Assembly: GCA_007126095.1 (NCBI GenBank)
Contig: SLBZ01000114.1
Location: 1 to 45,755, forward strand
Direction: 5' to 3'
Length of the DNA stretch: 45,755 nt
Source of the DNA: Aquisalimonas sp.
Lineage (GTDB): Bacteria > Pseudomonadota > Gammaproteobacteria > Nitrococcales > Aquisalimonadaceae
Shown: positions 36,296 to 44,652 of the stretch, in pieces
Numbering within the stretch: position 1 is the stretch's first letter
Layout: each line of letters starts with the position of its first letter
Program-made: the position numbers and the translations under genes
Notes under the pieces: model-generated
Told to the model about the DNA's origin: nothing
What the model saw: only the letters and a program-made list of their open reading frames with translations
Databases searched by the model: none

Positions 36296-37213
36296 ATGAC
36301 ACCCCTGTTGGAAGTCTACCGTAACAGCGTTCAGTCGTGGGAAATCGACATGATGGGCCACATGAACGTCAAGTTCTATGTGGAGAAGTCCGTGGCCGCC
36401 CTCGCCATGCTCGGTCAGCATCTCGGGCTGGGCCCACGGTTTGCGCGGGAGAGCGGCGCCTGCCTGGTGCCAACGGAGCACCATGTCCGTTTTCTCCGGG
36501 AGCAGCGCCCGGGAGCACCGCTGGTGATCAACGCCGGCATCGTCGAGGCGACCCGCGAGCGGCTGGTGGTATACCAGGAGATGGTCAACGCGGCGAGCGG
36601 TGACCTGGCGGCCTCCTTCATCGTGACCGTGCCGCTGCAGGATGGCGTTAGCAGGGAATCCAGGCCGATCCCGGAGCACGTGCTGGAGCAGACGCAGCCC
36701 CTACGCACGGAGGTCCCCGCCCACGGTGCTCCGCGGGGGCTTGAGATGGCGCCGCCAAGGTCGGAGCCGACCCTGGACGAGGCCGTGGACAAAGGCATGT
36801 TGAGCACCTGGAAGGGGCCGGTTCTGCCGCGCATGTGCGACCACCATGGCCGCCTCGCCACCGAGGCGCACATGGGCATCGTCTCCGACGCCATACCCAA
36901 TCTGCTGGTGCACCTGACCGCGGAGGACCGGTCCGAGAGCCCGCTCGGTGGCGCCGCGCTGGAGTACCGTTTCGTCTACCGGCGGCCGGTATCCGGGGAT
37001 GATCTGCTGGAGCTGCGCAGCGGCATCAAGGCGGTCTCGACCAAGACCTATCAGTTCGGCCACTGGCTGTTCAACGGGGCAACGGGGGAGTGCGTGGCGA
37101 CGGCAGAAGCGGTCGCCGTGCTGCTGGACCTGGACGCGCGCAAGGCCGTGGTCATCCCGGAAGCCAGTCGGGCGGTGCTGGAGCGCCATGTGATCCCGGG
37201 GCTGTCGGCCTGA
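36296..37213 (+). CDS. Double-hotdog acyl-CoA thioesterase-like protein
   Basis: A 305-residue protein made of two hotdog folds. The first carries DMMGHMNVKFYVEKS, the 4-HBT type active-site pattern (D-x-x-G-H-M-N). The second starts near residue 178 (RMCDHHGRLATEAHMGIVSDA), followed by LEYRFVYRRPVSGDDL. Such proteins hydrolyse or bind acyl- or aryl-CoA esters. It lies 165 bases upstream of the indolepyruvate ferredoxin oxidoreductase, whose products are arylacetyl-CoAs; a role in releasing arylacetic acids is inference. ATG 36296 gives the family N-terminus. Confidence 0.8.
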   Translation: MTPLLEVYRNSVQSWEIDMMGHMNVKFYVEKSVAALAMLGQHLGLGPRFARESGACLVPTEHHVRFLREQRPGAPLVINAGIVEATRERLVVYQEMVNAASGDLAASFIVTVPLQDGVSRESRPIPEHVLEQTQPLRTEVPAHGAPRGLEMAPPRSEPTLDEAVDKGMLSTWKGPVLPRMCDHHGRLATEAHMGIVSDAIPNLLVHLTAEDRSESPLGGAALEYRFVYRRPVSGDDLLELRSGIKAVSTKTYQFGHWLFNGATGECVATAEAVAVLLDLDARKAVVIPEASRAVLERHVIPGLSA

Positions 37214-37378
37214 GGGCGGCGTCCGCGGGTTACGGCATGCTGCAGTGCAAATTGACTCGCCGGACGGAGCGGCGGATCGTCAGGGGATGGTCCGCCGGGC
37301 TCAAAAGGCGAATGGTGGACGACGCGCTCCGGCGGCAGCCGGAGCACAAACCGGGTGTCCGACAAGGGAGATCCCCTG

Positions 37379-40300
37379 ATGGTGCTCGCCGACGTTCGCC
37401 TCGACGACAAGTACGCCCGCGATGCCGGGCGCGTGTATCTCAACGGCATTCAGGCGCTGGTGCGGTTGCCGCTCATGCAGCGCCAGCGTGACAGCAACGC
37501 CGGTCTCAATACCGCCGCCTACATCTCCGGGTACCGCGGCTCGCCCCTGGGCGGGCTGGACAAGGCCCTGTGGGACGCGGGGCCGTTCCTTGATCGCCAG
37601 TCCATCCGCTTCCAGCCCGGGGTCAACGAGGACCTGGCCGCCACGGCCGTCTGGGGCAGCCAGCAGGTGGGACTGTGGCCGGGCGCGCGCTACGACGGCG
37701 TGTTTGGCATGTGGTATGGCAAGGCGCCCGGGGTGGATCGCACCGGCGACGTGTTCCGCCACGCCAACTCGGCCGGCACCGCGCCCCATGGTGGTGTTCT
37801 CGCCGTGGCTGGAGACGATCACGGCTGCAAGTCGTCTACGCTGCCGAGTCAGTCCGAGTTCGCCTTCATGGATCTGCAGATGCCGGTGCTGCACCCGGCC
37901 GATGTCCAGGATGTCCTGGATCTGGGGCTCTATGGCTGGGCGTTGTCCCGCTACAGCGGCTGCTGGACCGGGTTCATTGTTGTCGCTGATACCGCCGACG
38001 CGTCTGCCTCGGTCAGCATCGACCCCGATCGAGTGACCATTGCTCTGCCGGAGGATTTTCAGATGCCGCCGGATGGCCTTGGCATCCGCTGGCCGGACCG
38101 GCCCATGGACCAGGAGTTCCGGTTGCAGCGCTACAAGCTCCAGGCTGCGCTGGCGTTCGTCCGCGCCAACCGCCTCGACCGGATCGTGATCGACACCCCC
38201 GCGCCGCGCCTTGGCATCGTCACCACCGGCAAGGCCTATCTGGATGTGCGCCAGGCGCTCCTGGATCTCGGCATCGACGACGATGAGGCGGCGCGCATCG
38301 GATTGCGCCTCTACAAGGTGGCCATGAGCTGGCCTTTAGAGCCGGAGGGAGTGCGTCGCTTCGCCGACGGGCTGGAAGAGATCCTGGTGGTGGAAGAAAA
38401 GCGCCCGCTGATCGAGAGCCAGTTGAAGGAGCAGCTGTACAATCTGGAGCACGCCAGCCGTCCGCGGGTGGTGGGCAAGTATGACGAGTACGGGGAGTGG
38501 ATTCTCCCGTCGGCCGGCGAGCTCAATCCCGGGCAGGTGGCGCGGGTGATTGCGGCGCGTGTCGGCCGGTTCCACGCCAGCACGGTCATGGAGCGGCGGC
38601 TGCGTTTCCTGGAACAGCAGGAGGCGGCGCTGGCTGCCGGCCGGACGCTGGTGGAGCGCCTGCCGCACTTCTGCTCCGGCTGCCCGCACAACACCTCGAC
38701 GCGGGTACCGGAGGGGAGCCGCGCCACGGCCGGGATCGGCTGTCATTACATGGCCAACTGGATGGATCGCCACACCGAGACCTTCACCCACATGGGCGGT
38801 GAGGGGGTGCCGTGGATCGGGCAGGCGCCGTTCACGGAGACGCGGCACATCTTTGCCAATCTGGGCGATGGCACCTATTTCCACTCCGGGCTGCTGGCGA
38901 TTCGGGCCGCCGTGGCCAGCGGCGCCAACATCACCTACAAGATTCTCTACAACGATGCCGTTGCCATGACCGGCGGCCAGCACGTGGACGGCGAGTTGGA
39001 CGTGCCGCAGATCACCCGGCAACTGGCCGCGGAGGGCGTCCGGCGCACGGTGGTGGTGAGCGACGAGCCGGAGAAGTACGGCACGTCCACGCCCCTGGCG
39101 CCTGGTGTCCGGGTGCACCATCGGCGTGATCTGGACGTCATTCAGAAGGACCTGCGCGAGGAGCCGGGGGTGACCGCGCTGGTGTACGACCAGACCTGCG
39201 CCGCCGAGAAGCGGCGCCGGCGCAAGCGCGGCACCATGCCGGATCCGGCCAAGCGCGCCTTCATCAATACCCGGGTGTGCGAAGGCTGTGGCGACTGCAA
39301 CAGCAAGTCGAACTGCCTCTCCGTGGTGCCTGTGGAGACCGAGCTGGGCCGCAAGCGGGCAATCGATCAGGGCCAGTGCAACAAGGATTTCTCCTGCGTT
39401 GACGGGTTCTGCCCGAGCTTCGTGACGGTCCACGGCGGCACCCGGCGCAGGCCGGAGGCGAACGCCGACCCGAGCGCTTTGCCGCCCCTGGCAGAGCCCG
39501 CGCTGCCGCGACTCGACACGCCCTACGGTGTCGTCGTGACAGGGGTGGGCGGTACCGGCATCGTCACGGTCGCTGCGCTTCTGGGCATGGCCGCGCACCT
39601 GGAAGGCAAGGGTGTGGCCGTGCTCGACATGACCGGGCTGGCACAGAAGTACGGGGCGGTCACCAGCCACATCCGTATGGCTGGTGATCCCGATCAGCTT
39701 CACGGGCCGCGCATCCCCCCGGGCGAGGCGGACCTTCTGCTGGGCAGCGATCTTGTGGTGGCCTCCGGCCGGGACAGCCTCGGCCGCATGGATGCCAGCC
39801 GCACCGCTTCGGTGATCAACACCCACGGCGTCATGCCCGCAGCATTCATCAGTAACCCGGATATGCCCTTTCCCACCCGTGAGATGGTGGAGCAGATCCG
39901 TGGCCAGAGCCGCGCCGGTGCCTGTCACGCCCTGGACGCCGCCGCACTCACCGAGGGCCTGTTCGGTGACAGCACCACCATGAACCTGTTTCTGGTCGGC
40001 TTCGCTTATCAGCAGGGGCTGCTGCCGGTCTCGTCGGAGGCGATCGACCGCGCCATCGAGCTCAATGGAACCGCCGTTGAAGCCAACCAGCGGGCCTTTT
40101 TCTGGGGACGTCACGCGGCGCATGACCTGGAGGCGTTACAGCGCCAGGCGCAACCGGGTGAACAGGGCGAGGGTGAAGCGCCGGACCCGGAGACCTGGAT
40201 CCAGCGCCGCCACGCCGACCTGACTGCCTACCAGAACGTGGCCTACGGCGACCGGTTCACCGCGCTGGTGGAACGCATGCGCGACGCCGAGCACCGGGTG

Positions 40301-40885
40301 ATGCCCGGCTCCCGGGAGCTCACCGATACCACGGCGCGCAGCTACTTCCGGCTGCTGGCGTACAAGGATGAGTACGAGGTGGCACGGCTCTATACCGACG
40401 GCGCCTTCGCGCGCCAACTGGAAGAGACCTTCGCCGGCGACTACCGGGTGCGTCTGCATCTTGCGCCGCCGGTGCTGGCGCGTCGGGATCCGCACACCGG
40501 TGAGCCCCGCAAACGCGAGTTCGGCGCCTGGATACTCCCGGCCATGCGGGTTCTGGCGCGCATGAAGGTGCTGCGGGGAACCGTTCTGGACCCGTTTGCG
40601 TATTCAGTGGATCGCCGGCTGGAGCGTCAGTTGATCGGCGAGTTCGAGCGGTTGTGTGACGAGCTGCTGACCGGGCTGCGCCCGGAGAACCACCATCATG
40701 CGGTGGCCCTCGTGCGGCAGTTCGGCGCCGTGCGTGGCTACGGCCACGTGAAAAAGGCCAGTGTGGAGCGGATGCGCCAGCAGCAGGAGACGCTGCTGCA
40801 CCGGTTCCATGCGCCCGAGTCGGCATCGGCCGCGGTCGGCCGGCCGGCGTCAGCGGCCGATCGTGTCGGGGCGGCTGAGCAGTAG
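37379..40885 (+). CDS. Indolepyruvate ferredoxin oxidoreductase, fused alpha/beta subunits
   Basis: An 1168-residue single-chain enzyme of the IorA-IorB fusion family. It oxidatively decarboxylates aryl pyruvates (from Trp, Phe, Tyr) to arylacetyl-CoA with ferredoxin. The N-terminal thiamine-pyrophosphate modules include GYRGSPLGGLDKA, FCSGCPHNTSTRVPEG (near residue 430) and GIGCHYMANWMD. A Cys-rich segment near residues 634-680 (VCEGCGDCNSKSNC, CVDGFCPSF) provides an iron-sulfur site. The gamma-type domain starts VVVTGVGGTGIVTVAALLG near residue 717. ATG 37379 has AAGGGAG 8 bases upstream; an in-frame GTG at 37355 lacks one. Its 3' end overlaps the convergent TetR gene by 36 bases. Confidence 0.92.
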   Translation: MVLADVRLDDKYARDAGRVYLNGIQALVRLPLMQRQRDSNAGLNTAAYISGYRGSPLGGLDKALWDAGPFLDRQSIRFQPGVNEDLAATAVWGSQQVGLWPGARYDGVFGMWYGKAPGVDRTGDVFRHANSAGTAPHGGVLAVAGDDHGCKSSTLPSQSEFAFMDLQMPVLHPADVQDVLDLGLYGWALSRYSGCWTGFIVVADTADASASVSIDPDRVTIALPEDFQMPPDGLGIRWPDRPMDQEFRLQRYKLQAALAFVRANRLDRIVIDTPAPRLGIVTTGKAYLDVRQALLDLGIDDDEAARIGLRLYKVAMSWPLEPEGVRRFADGLEEILVVEEKRPLIESQLKEQLYNLEHASRPRVVGKYDEYGEWILPSAGELNPGQVARVIAARVGRFHASTVMERRLRFLEQQEAALAAGRTLVERLPHFCSGCPHNTSTRVPEGSRATAGIGCHYMANWMDRHTETFTHMGGEGVPWIGQAPFTETRHIFANLGDGTYFHSGLLAIRAAVASGANITYKILYNDAVAMTGGQHVDGELDVPQITRQLAAEGVRRTVVVSDEPEKYGTSTPLAPGVRVHHRRDLDVIQKDLREEPGVTALVYDQTCAAEKRRRRKRGTMPDPAKRAFINTRVCEGCGDCNSKSNCLSVVPVETELGRKRAIDQGQCNKDFSCVDGFCPSFVTVHGGTRRRPEANADPSALPPLAEPALPRLDTPYGVVVTGVGGTGIVTVAALLGMAAHLEGKGVAVLDMTGLAQKYGAVTSHIRMAGDPDQLHGPRIPPGEADLLLGSDLVVASGRDSLGRMDASRTASVINTHGVMPAAFISNPDMPFPTREMVEQIRGQSRAGACHALDAAALTEGLFGDSTTMNLFLVGFAYQQGLLPVSSEAIDRAIELNGTAVEANQRAFFWGRHAAHDLEALQRQAQPGEQGEGEAPDPETWIQRRHADLTAYQNVAYGDRFTALVERMRDAEHRVMPGSRELTDTTARSYFRLLAYKDEYEVARLYTDGAFARQLEETFAGDYRVRLHLAPPVLARRDPHTGEPRKREFGAWILPAMRVLARMKVLRGTVLDPFAYSVDRRLERQLIGEFERLCDELLTGLRPENHHHAVALVRQFGAVRGYGHVKKASVERMRQQQETLLHRFHAPESASAAVGRPASAADRVGAAEQ

Positions 40886-41479
40886 CCGGAAGGCGGTGGT
40901 CGCCTGGTCGAGCCCCGGTTCGCGGCCGCAGATGATGTCGCTGTAGATGGCGCCTTCGCCGATGCGCACGAGAAAGAAGGCGAGGCTGTCTGTATCCAGC
41001 TGCGGGTCGATCCGGCCCGCGTCCGCCTGCTCTCGCAACAGAGCCGACCACGTATCGATCAGCCGGCGCTGCAGGCCGCTGACGTTGGACGTTAGCACGC
41101 GCAGGGCGAACTGTGGATCCTGCCGCAGGAACTGGTGCAATGCCTCTGCGCCCATCACCTCCGTGTTCACGTCGTGGTAGATGGCCGCCAGGTAATCCAC
41201 GCCCAGGAGCGAAGGGTTGGCGTCGGCGCGCGCCTTGGCCTCGTCGAAGACATCCTTGTAGAGCGACCAGAGGATCTCGCCGAGCAGCAGCTCCTTGTTG
41301 CCGACCCAGCGCATGAGCGTGGCGCGGCCGATCTCCAGCTCTTCCGCCAGGGCGGAGAGGTTGAGGCGCTTGCCATCCAGCCACCAGCGGCGTGCCAGGC
41401 GGAATGCGGTAATGGGGGTTGGACGGCTGCTGCGGCTGTCGTCGTTCAGGGCAAGGGCGAGAGGCGTCTTGCGGCTCAT
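40850..41479 (-). CDS. TetR-family transcriptional regulator (QsdR-like)
   Basis: A 209-residue regulator. The helix-turn-helix is LNLSALAEELEIGRATLMRWVGNKELLLGEILW near residues 38-71 (quoted in part by its ends LNLSALAEEL and KELLLGEILW). A helical ligand-binding domain follows, with FLVRIGEGAIYSDIICGREP near the C-terminus, similar to QsdR-type proteins. The MSRKTPLALALNDDSRSS leader is typical of this group. Its ligand and targets are unknown. It converges with, and overlaps by 36 bases, the oxidoreductase gene, and is not obviously in one transcript with the metallothionein upstream because a hairpin separates them. Confidence 0.85.
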   Translation of the reverse strand: MSRKTPLALALNDDSRSSRPTPITAFRLARRWWLDGKRLNLSALAEELEIGRATLMRWVGNKELLLGEILWSLYKDVFDEAKARADANPSLLGVDYLAAIYHDVNTEVMGAEALHQFLRQDPQFALRVLTSNVSGLQRRLIDTWSALLREQADAGRIDPQLDTDSLAFFLVRIGEGAIYSDIICGREPGLDQATTAFRLLLSRPDTIGR

Positions 41480-41594
41480 GGGCGGAGCCCCGTTTCAGTC
41501 AGTTGGGATTCTTTTCGGTTCTTGCGGAACACGGCCCATTCTACTCAACTCGACGGCGACGGGCATCCCTGTCGTTGCAGCGCTATCGGTTGGA

Positions 41595-41626
41595 ATGGCC
41601 CGGGGTGAACGGTTGCCCCGGGCCAT
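41595..41626 (-). terminator. Hairpin after the metallothionein gene
   Basis: ATGGCCCGGGG (41595-41605) and CCCCGGGCCAT (41616-41626) form an 11-bp perfect stem with a 10-base loop, 18 bases beyond the metallothionein stop. No T-run follows. It probably ends the arsR-metallothionein transcript. Confidence 0.55.
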
Positions 41627-41643
41627 GGGAACGGCAGCGCCGG

Positions 41644-41811
41644 TCAGCCCTTGCAGTCGCAGCCGGCGTGGCCGCAGCCACTGCCGCTGTCGTGCCCCTT
41701 GGCACATGCATCACCGCAGTAGAGGCGGCCGTTCTGCTCAACGGCCTTCTCGGGCGCGATGACACAGACGCAGTCGCTGCAGGCGCATTTTACGCGGTCG
41801 ACGTCACTCAT
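41644..41811 (-). CDS. SmtA/BmtA-type bacterial metallothionein
   Basis: A 55-residue Cys-rich protein, MSDVDRVKCACSDCVCVI at its N-terminus. Nine cysteines (9, 11, 14, 16, 32, 36, 46, 51, 53) and two histidines (40, 48) follow the SmtA pattern: KCACxxCxC, YCxxACxxGH and GCGHxGCxCxG. SmtA of Synechococcus has nine Cys and two His at nearly the same places and binds four Zn(II). The protein should buffer cytoplasmic zinc or bind cadmium. The ATG overlaps the stop of the upstream ArsR gene by four bases (ATGA), so it is translationally coupled. Short genes of this size are easily missed. Confidence 0.93.
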   Translation of the reverse strand: MSDVDRVKCACSDCVCVIAPEKAVEQNGRLYCGDACAKGHDSGSGCGHAGCDCKG

Positions 41812-42116
41812 GATGGTTCTCCCGTGTCTTCGTGGATGTGTTCCACCATGTTCTGGAGCATGGTGCGAACGTGCTCGTCACTCACCTGGTAGAGGACGCT
41901 GCGACCCTGGCGTGTTCCCCGCACCAATCGTGTGGCGCGCAGCAGCCGCAGGTGATGGCTGATCAGCGACTGGGACGCGTCCAGCCGAGCCGCCATGTGG
42001 CCGACGCTGACTGGTTCATCCATACAGGCCAGGACGATGCCGAGCCGAGTCGGGTCCCCGAGCATGCGGAACATCTCGCCGAGTTCGGTCAGTTGGTCAT
42101 CGGTCAGATCAGACAT
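41808..42116 (-). CDS. Zinc-responsive ArsR/SmtB-family repressor
   Basis: A 102-residue winged-helix repressor. The recognition region is ASQSLISHHLRLLRATRLV, and GTRQGRSVLYQVSDEHV forms the wing. The alpha-5 metal site of SmtB (Asp-x-His, ten residues, His-x2-Glu) is present as Asp80, His82, His93 and Glu96, while the alpha-3N Cys of cadmium/lead sensors (ELCVGD) is replaced by PVSVGH. This predicts Zn(II) sensing. ATG 42116 matches family length; an in-frame ATG at 42137 lies inside the operator. It overlaps and precedes the metallothionein gene, and the pair mirrors the smtB/smtA system but in one operon. Confidence 0.92.
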   Translation of the reverse strand: MSDLTDDQLTELGEMFRMLGDPTRLGIVLACMDEPVSVGHMAARLDASQSLISHHLRLLRATRLVRGTRQGRSVLYQVSDEHVRTMLQNMVEHIHEDTGEPS

Positions 42117-42122
42117 GGCCTG

Positions 42123-42151
42123 ATAATGCCAATACATGAAGATGTGTTCAA
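42123..42151 (-). promoter_or_regulatory. Promoter with SmtB-type operator for arsR-metallothionein
   Basis: On the reverse strand TTGAAC (42151-42146) and CATTAT (42128-42123) are 17 bp apart. The dyad TGAA-N6-TTCA (42137-42150), with the spacing of the SmtB S1 operator, overlaps the -35 and spacer. The predicted start of transcription is at or within a few bases of the ATG, so the mRNA may be nearly leaderless. Confidence 0.65.
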
Positions 42152-42166
42152 GGGTTTTCTGGTGTG

Positions 42167-42194
42167 TTGACGTTGTCAGCAAACCCCGTAATGC
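42167..42194 (+). promoter_or_regulatory. Possible promoter of the AEC transporter gene
   Basis: TTGACG (42167-42172) and TAATGC (42189-42194) are 16 bp apart, 34 bases before the likely CTG start. It diverges from the arsR promoter 16 bp away, so the repressor could also affect it. Confidence 0.4.
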
Positions 42195-42227
42195 TGCGCA
42201 CTTCCAGAAAACCGGAGGGACATCGCT

Positions 42228-43157
42228 CTGTTCGAAATCATCAACATCCTGGCGCCGGTGTTTCTGGTGATTGTCCTGGGGTGGGCGCTGGCGCGCTCGG
42301 GCTTTCTCCCGGCGCAGGCCATTGGCGAGGTGAACCGGCTCAGCTACTGGGTCGGGTTGCCGTCGCTGCTGTTCTACAGCATCGGCACGGCCGATCCGCA
42401 GATCCAGGGGGTCACCGGACTGCTGTTCGTTACCGCCGCGGCAACGCTGCTGGCGATTGTTGCCGCCGGCCTGGGCGCCCGCGTGCTGGGGCTCCCCGGG
42501 GGCTCCTACGGCACCTTCATGCAGGGCGTGTTCCGCGGCAACCTGGCCTTCATAGGGCTGCCGGTGGTGCTGTACGCCTTCTCCAATGGCAACGGCAGCG
42601 CCGAGGCGAGCGCGCTGCTGGTGTTCGGGCCCCTGGTGGTGCTCTACAACGTGCTCGCGGTGGTGGTGCTGGTGCTCTCCGGCGGAGGTGCCGGGCGCGG
42701 GGTGGTCAGGCCGGCGGTCTACGGGCTGATCACCAATCCGATTCTGATCGCGTCCCTGGCGGGTGTGTTGCTGGCCTTCTCCGGTTTGCAACTGCCTGCA
42801 TTCGCAGAGCGTACCTTGTCGGCCGTGGGGCAGATGGCGCTGCCTCTGGCGTTGATCTGCATCGGTGCGACCCTGTACTCCACGCGCATACGCGGGCGGA
42901 TCGGCTGGGCGGTGACCGGGGCGGTGATGAAGGTGGCCCTGGTGCCGGCCATCGGCTTCGTGCTGGCCCGGGCTGTGGGGCTGTCCGCCGAGCACACGCA
43001 GATTGCGCTGATCCTGCTCGCCTGCCCGACGGCGTCGGTCTCCTACATCCTGGCGCAGCAGTTGCGGGGCGACGAGGGACTGGCCTCCAGCATCGTGGTG
43101 ATTGCCAACGTGCTGGCCGTGCCGGCGCTGTTCGTGGTGCTGGCAATCACGGGGTAG
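42228..43157 (+). CDS. AEC-family transporter (auxin-efflux-carrier like)
   Basis: A roughly 309-residue permease with ten membrane segments in two five-helix halves, typical of the AEC/BASS fold. APVFLVIVLGWALARSG, FRGNLAFIGLPVVLY and LLACPTASVSYILAQQ match the family, the last being the crossover in the second half. These proteins export malate, citrate, auxin-like acids or amino acids; substrate unknown. No ATG or GTG gives a whole first helix. A stop lies at 42189, and the first in-frame GTG (42258) would cut the helix. GGAGG at 42214-42218 sits 9 bases before CTG 42228, so CTG initiation is proposed. Confidence 0.82.
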   Translation: MFEIINILAPVFLVIVLGWALARSGFLPAQAIGEVNRLSYWVGLPSLLFYSIGTADPQIQGVTGLLFVTAAATLLAIVAAGLGARVLGLPGGSYGTFMQGVFRGNLAFIGLPVVLYAFSNGNGSAEASALLVFGPLVVLYNVLAVVVLVLSGGGAGRGVVRPAVYGLITNPILIASLAGVLLAFSGLQLPAFAERTLSAVGQMALPLALICIGATLYSTRIRGRIGWAVTGAVMKVALVPAIGFVLARAVGLSAEHTQIALILLACPTASVSYILAQQLRGDEGLASSIVVIANVLAVPALFVVLAITG

Positions 43158-43171
43158 CGGGCCAGGCCCGT

Positions 43172-44536
43172 TCAGCATTCCACGATGTTGACTGCCAGTC
43201 CGCCCCGCGACGTCTCCTTATACTTGGATTTCATGTCGCGACCGGTGTCGCGCATGGTCTTCACCGCCTTGTCCAGCGACACCACGTGGTTGCCGTCGCC
43301 GCTCAGGGCGAGGCGACTGGCGTTGACCGCCTTGACGCTGCCCATGGCGTTGCGCTCGATGCAGGGGATCTGCACCAGTCCGCCCACGGGGTCACAGGTC
43401 ATGCCCAGGTGGTGCTCCACGGCGATTTCGGCGGCGTTCTCCACCTGGGCGGGTGTCCCGCCCAGCACTTCGGTGAGCCCGGCGGCGGCCATAGCGCAGG
43501 CGGAGCCCACCTCGCCCTGGCAGCCGGCCTCGGCACCGGAGATCGATGCCCCGCGCTTGATGATCATGCCGATGGCCGCTGCGGTGAGCAGGTAGCGGGC
43601 GACGCCGTCGTCGGAGGGCTGCGATGTGTGCCGCAGGTAGTAGTGCAGAACGGCGGGGACGATGCCGGCCGCACCGTTGGTGGGCGCGGTTACCACGCGG
43701 CCGCCGCAGGCATTCTCCTCGTTCACCGCGATGGCATAGGCGGCGAGCCAGTCCATGCCCGCGAGCGGGTCCGGCGTGCCACCACAGGTGAGCCGGCGGT
43801 AGAGCCCGGGGGCGCGGCGCCGGACCCGGAACGGCCCCGGTAGTTCGCCTTCCTGCTCGAACCCCCGGGCCACGCACGCCTCCATCACGCGGCGAACCCG
43901 ATCGAGGCCGGCGCGAATATCGGTCTCGGTGTGCAGTACCTGCTCGTTGGCAAGGGTCACGTCGCTGATCCGGCAGCCGCGCCGCTCGCACCACTCCAGC
44001 AGTCCCTGCGCAGTTGTGAAGGGGCAGGGGAGCTTCAGGTCGCCGTCGCTGCCCTCGTCGCTGCCGTCAGGCCCACGCAGAAAACCGCCGCCCACGGAGT
44101 AGTAGTCGCGCTCGGCAACAACGGTGCCTGCGCCGTCCCAGGCGGTGAAGCGCAGCCCGTTCGGATGCCCGGGCAGGCTCTTGCGGCCGTGGAAGAGCAG
44201 GTCCCGCGCTGAATCGAACGCCACCGGATGACTGTTGCCCAGAATGAGCGCGCCCGCGTCACTGATGGCGGCGCTGCGCCGGGGCAGGCGCTCGGGGTCG
44301 ACGGTTTCCGGGTCTGCCCCTTCCAGACCAAGCAGTACCGCCGGGCCGCTGCCGTGACCACGGCCCGTGGCCCCCAGCGAGCCGAACAATTCTGCGCGAA
44401 CACGGGCAATCCGGTCCAGAGTGCCGTCCGCTGCCAGCGTCGCGACGAAAAGCCCCGCCGCCCGCATGGGCCCTACGGTATGGGAGCTGGACGGCCCGAT
44501 GCCGATACGGAAGAAGTCGAAAACACTCAGCGTCAT
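43172..44536 (-). CDS. sdaA: L-serine ammonia-lyase (iron-sulfur dependent)
   Basis: A 454-residue single-chain type II L-serine dehydratase that converts L-serine to pyruvate and ammonia using a [4Fe-4S] cluster. It starts [20 protein letters not shown], the substrate loop signature. [32 protein letters not shown] and [18 protein letters not shown] contain the conserved cysteines and the PTNGA motif. It has the usual length. The ATG at 44536 has GGAGG 6 bases upstream, but that ribosome binding site is part of a perfect palindrome (44543-44561). It converges with the AEC gene, 14 bases apart. Confidence 0.95.
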   Translation of the reverse strand: MTLSVFDFFRIGIGPSSSHTVGPMRAAGLFVATLAADGTLDRIARVRAELFGSLGATGRGHGSGPAVLLGLEGADPETVDPERLPRRSAAISDAGALILGNSHPVAFDSARDLLFHGRKSLPGHPNGLRFTAWDGAGTVVAERDYYSVGGGFLRGPDGSDEGSDGDLKLPCPFTTAQGLLEWCERRGCRISDVTLANEQVLHTETDIRAGLDRVRRVMEACVARGFEQEGELPGPFRVRRRAPGLYRRLTCGGTPDPLAGMDWLAAYAIAVNEENACGGRVVTAPTNGAAGIVPAVLHYYLRHTSQPSDDGVARYLLTAAAIGMIIKRGASISGAEAGCQGEVGSACAMAAAGLTEVLGGTPAQVENAAEIAVEHHLGMTCDPVGGLVQIPCIERNAMGSVKAVNASRLALSGDGNHVVSLDKAVKTMRDTGRDMKSKYKETSRGGLAVNIVEC

Positions 44537-44542
44537 GGGGCA

Positions 44543-44561
44543 CCTCCAATGCCATTGGAGG
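44543..44561 (-). promoter_or_regulatory. Perfect 19-bp palindrome over the sdaA ribosome binding site
   Basis: CCTCCAATG, a central C, then CATTGGAGG. On the reverse strand its last five bases are the GGAGG ribosome binding site of sdaA. It may be a repressor operator or, as mRNA, a hairpin that hides the ribosome binding site. Confidence 0.6.
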
Positions 44562-44652
44562 AGTGTGCACCCGCGGATGGGTGTGCGCTTGTGATCCTGC
44601 GACGTTCAGGCCGTCGGGAGCGTCACGCCGGTAAACGTGTCGAGTGGACTCT

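Noticed and set aside
42117..43178. Long N-terminal extension of the ArsR frame (456 codons in total) opposite the AEC gene
   Set aside because: Only the last 102 codons match ArsR proteins; the rest is the antisense of the transporter, and the operator and promoter lie inside it.
42164..43843. 559-codon forward frame across the AEC gene and into sdaA
   Set aside because: It runs in another frame over two well-supported genes on opposite strands; its translation is Gly/Arg/Ala-rich and lacks any family motif.
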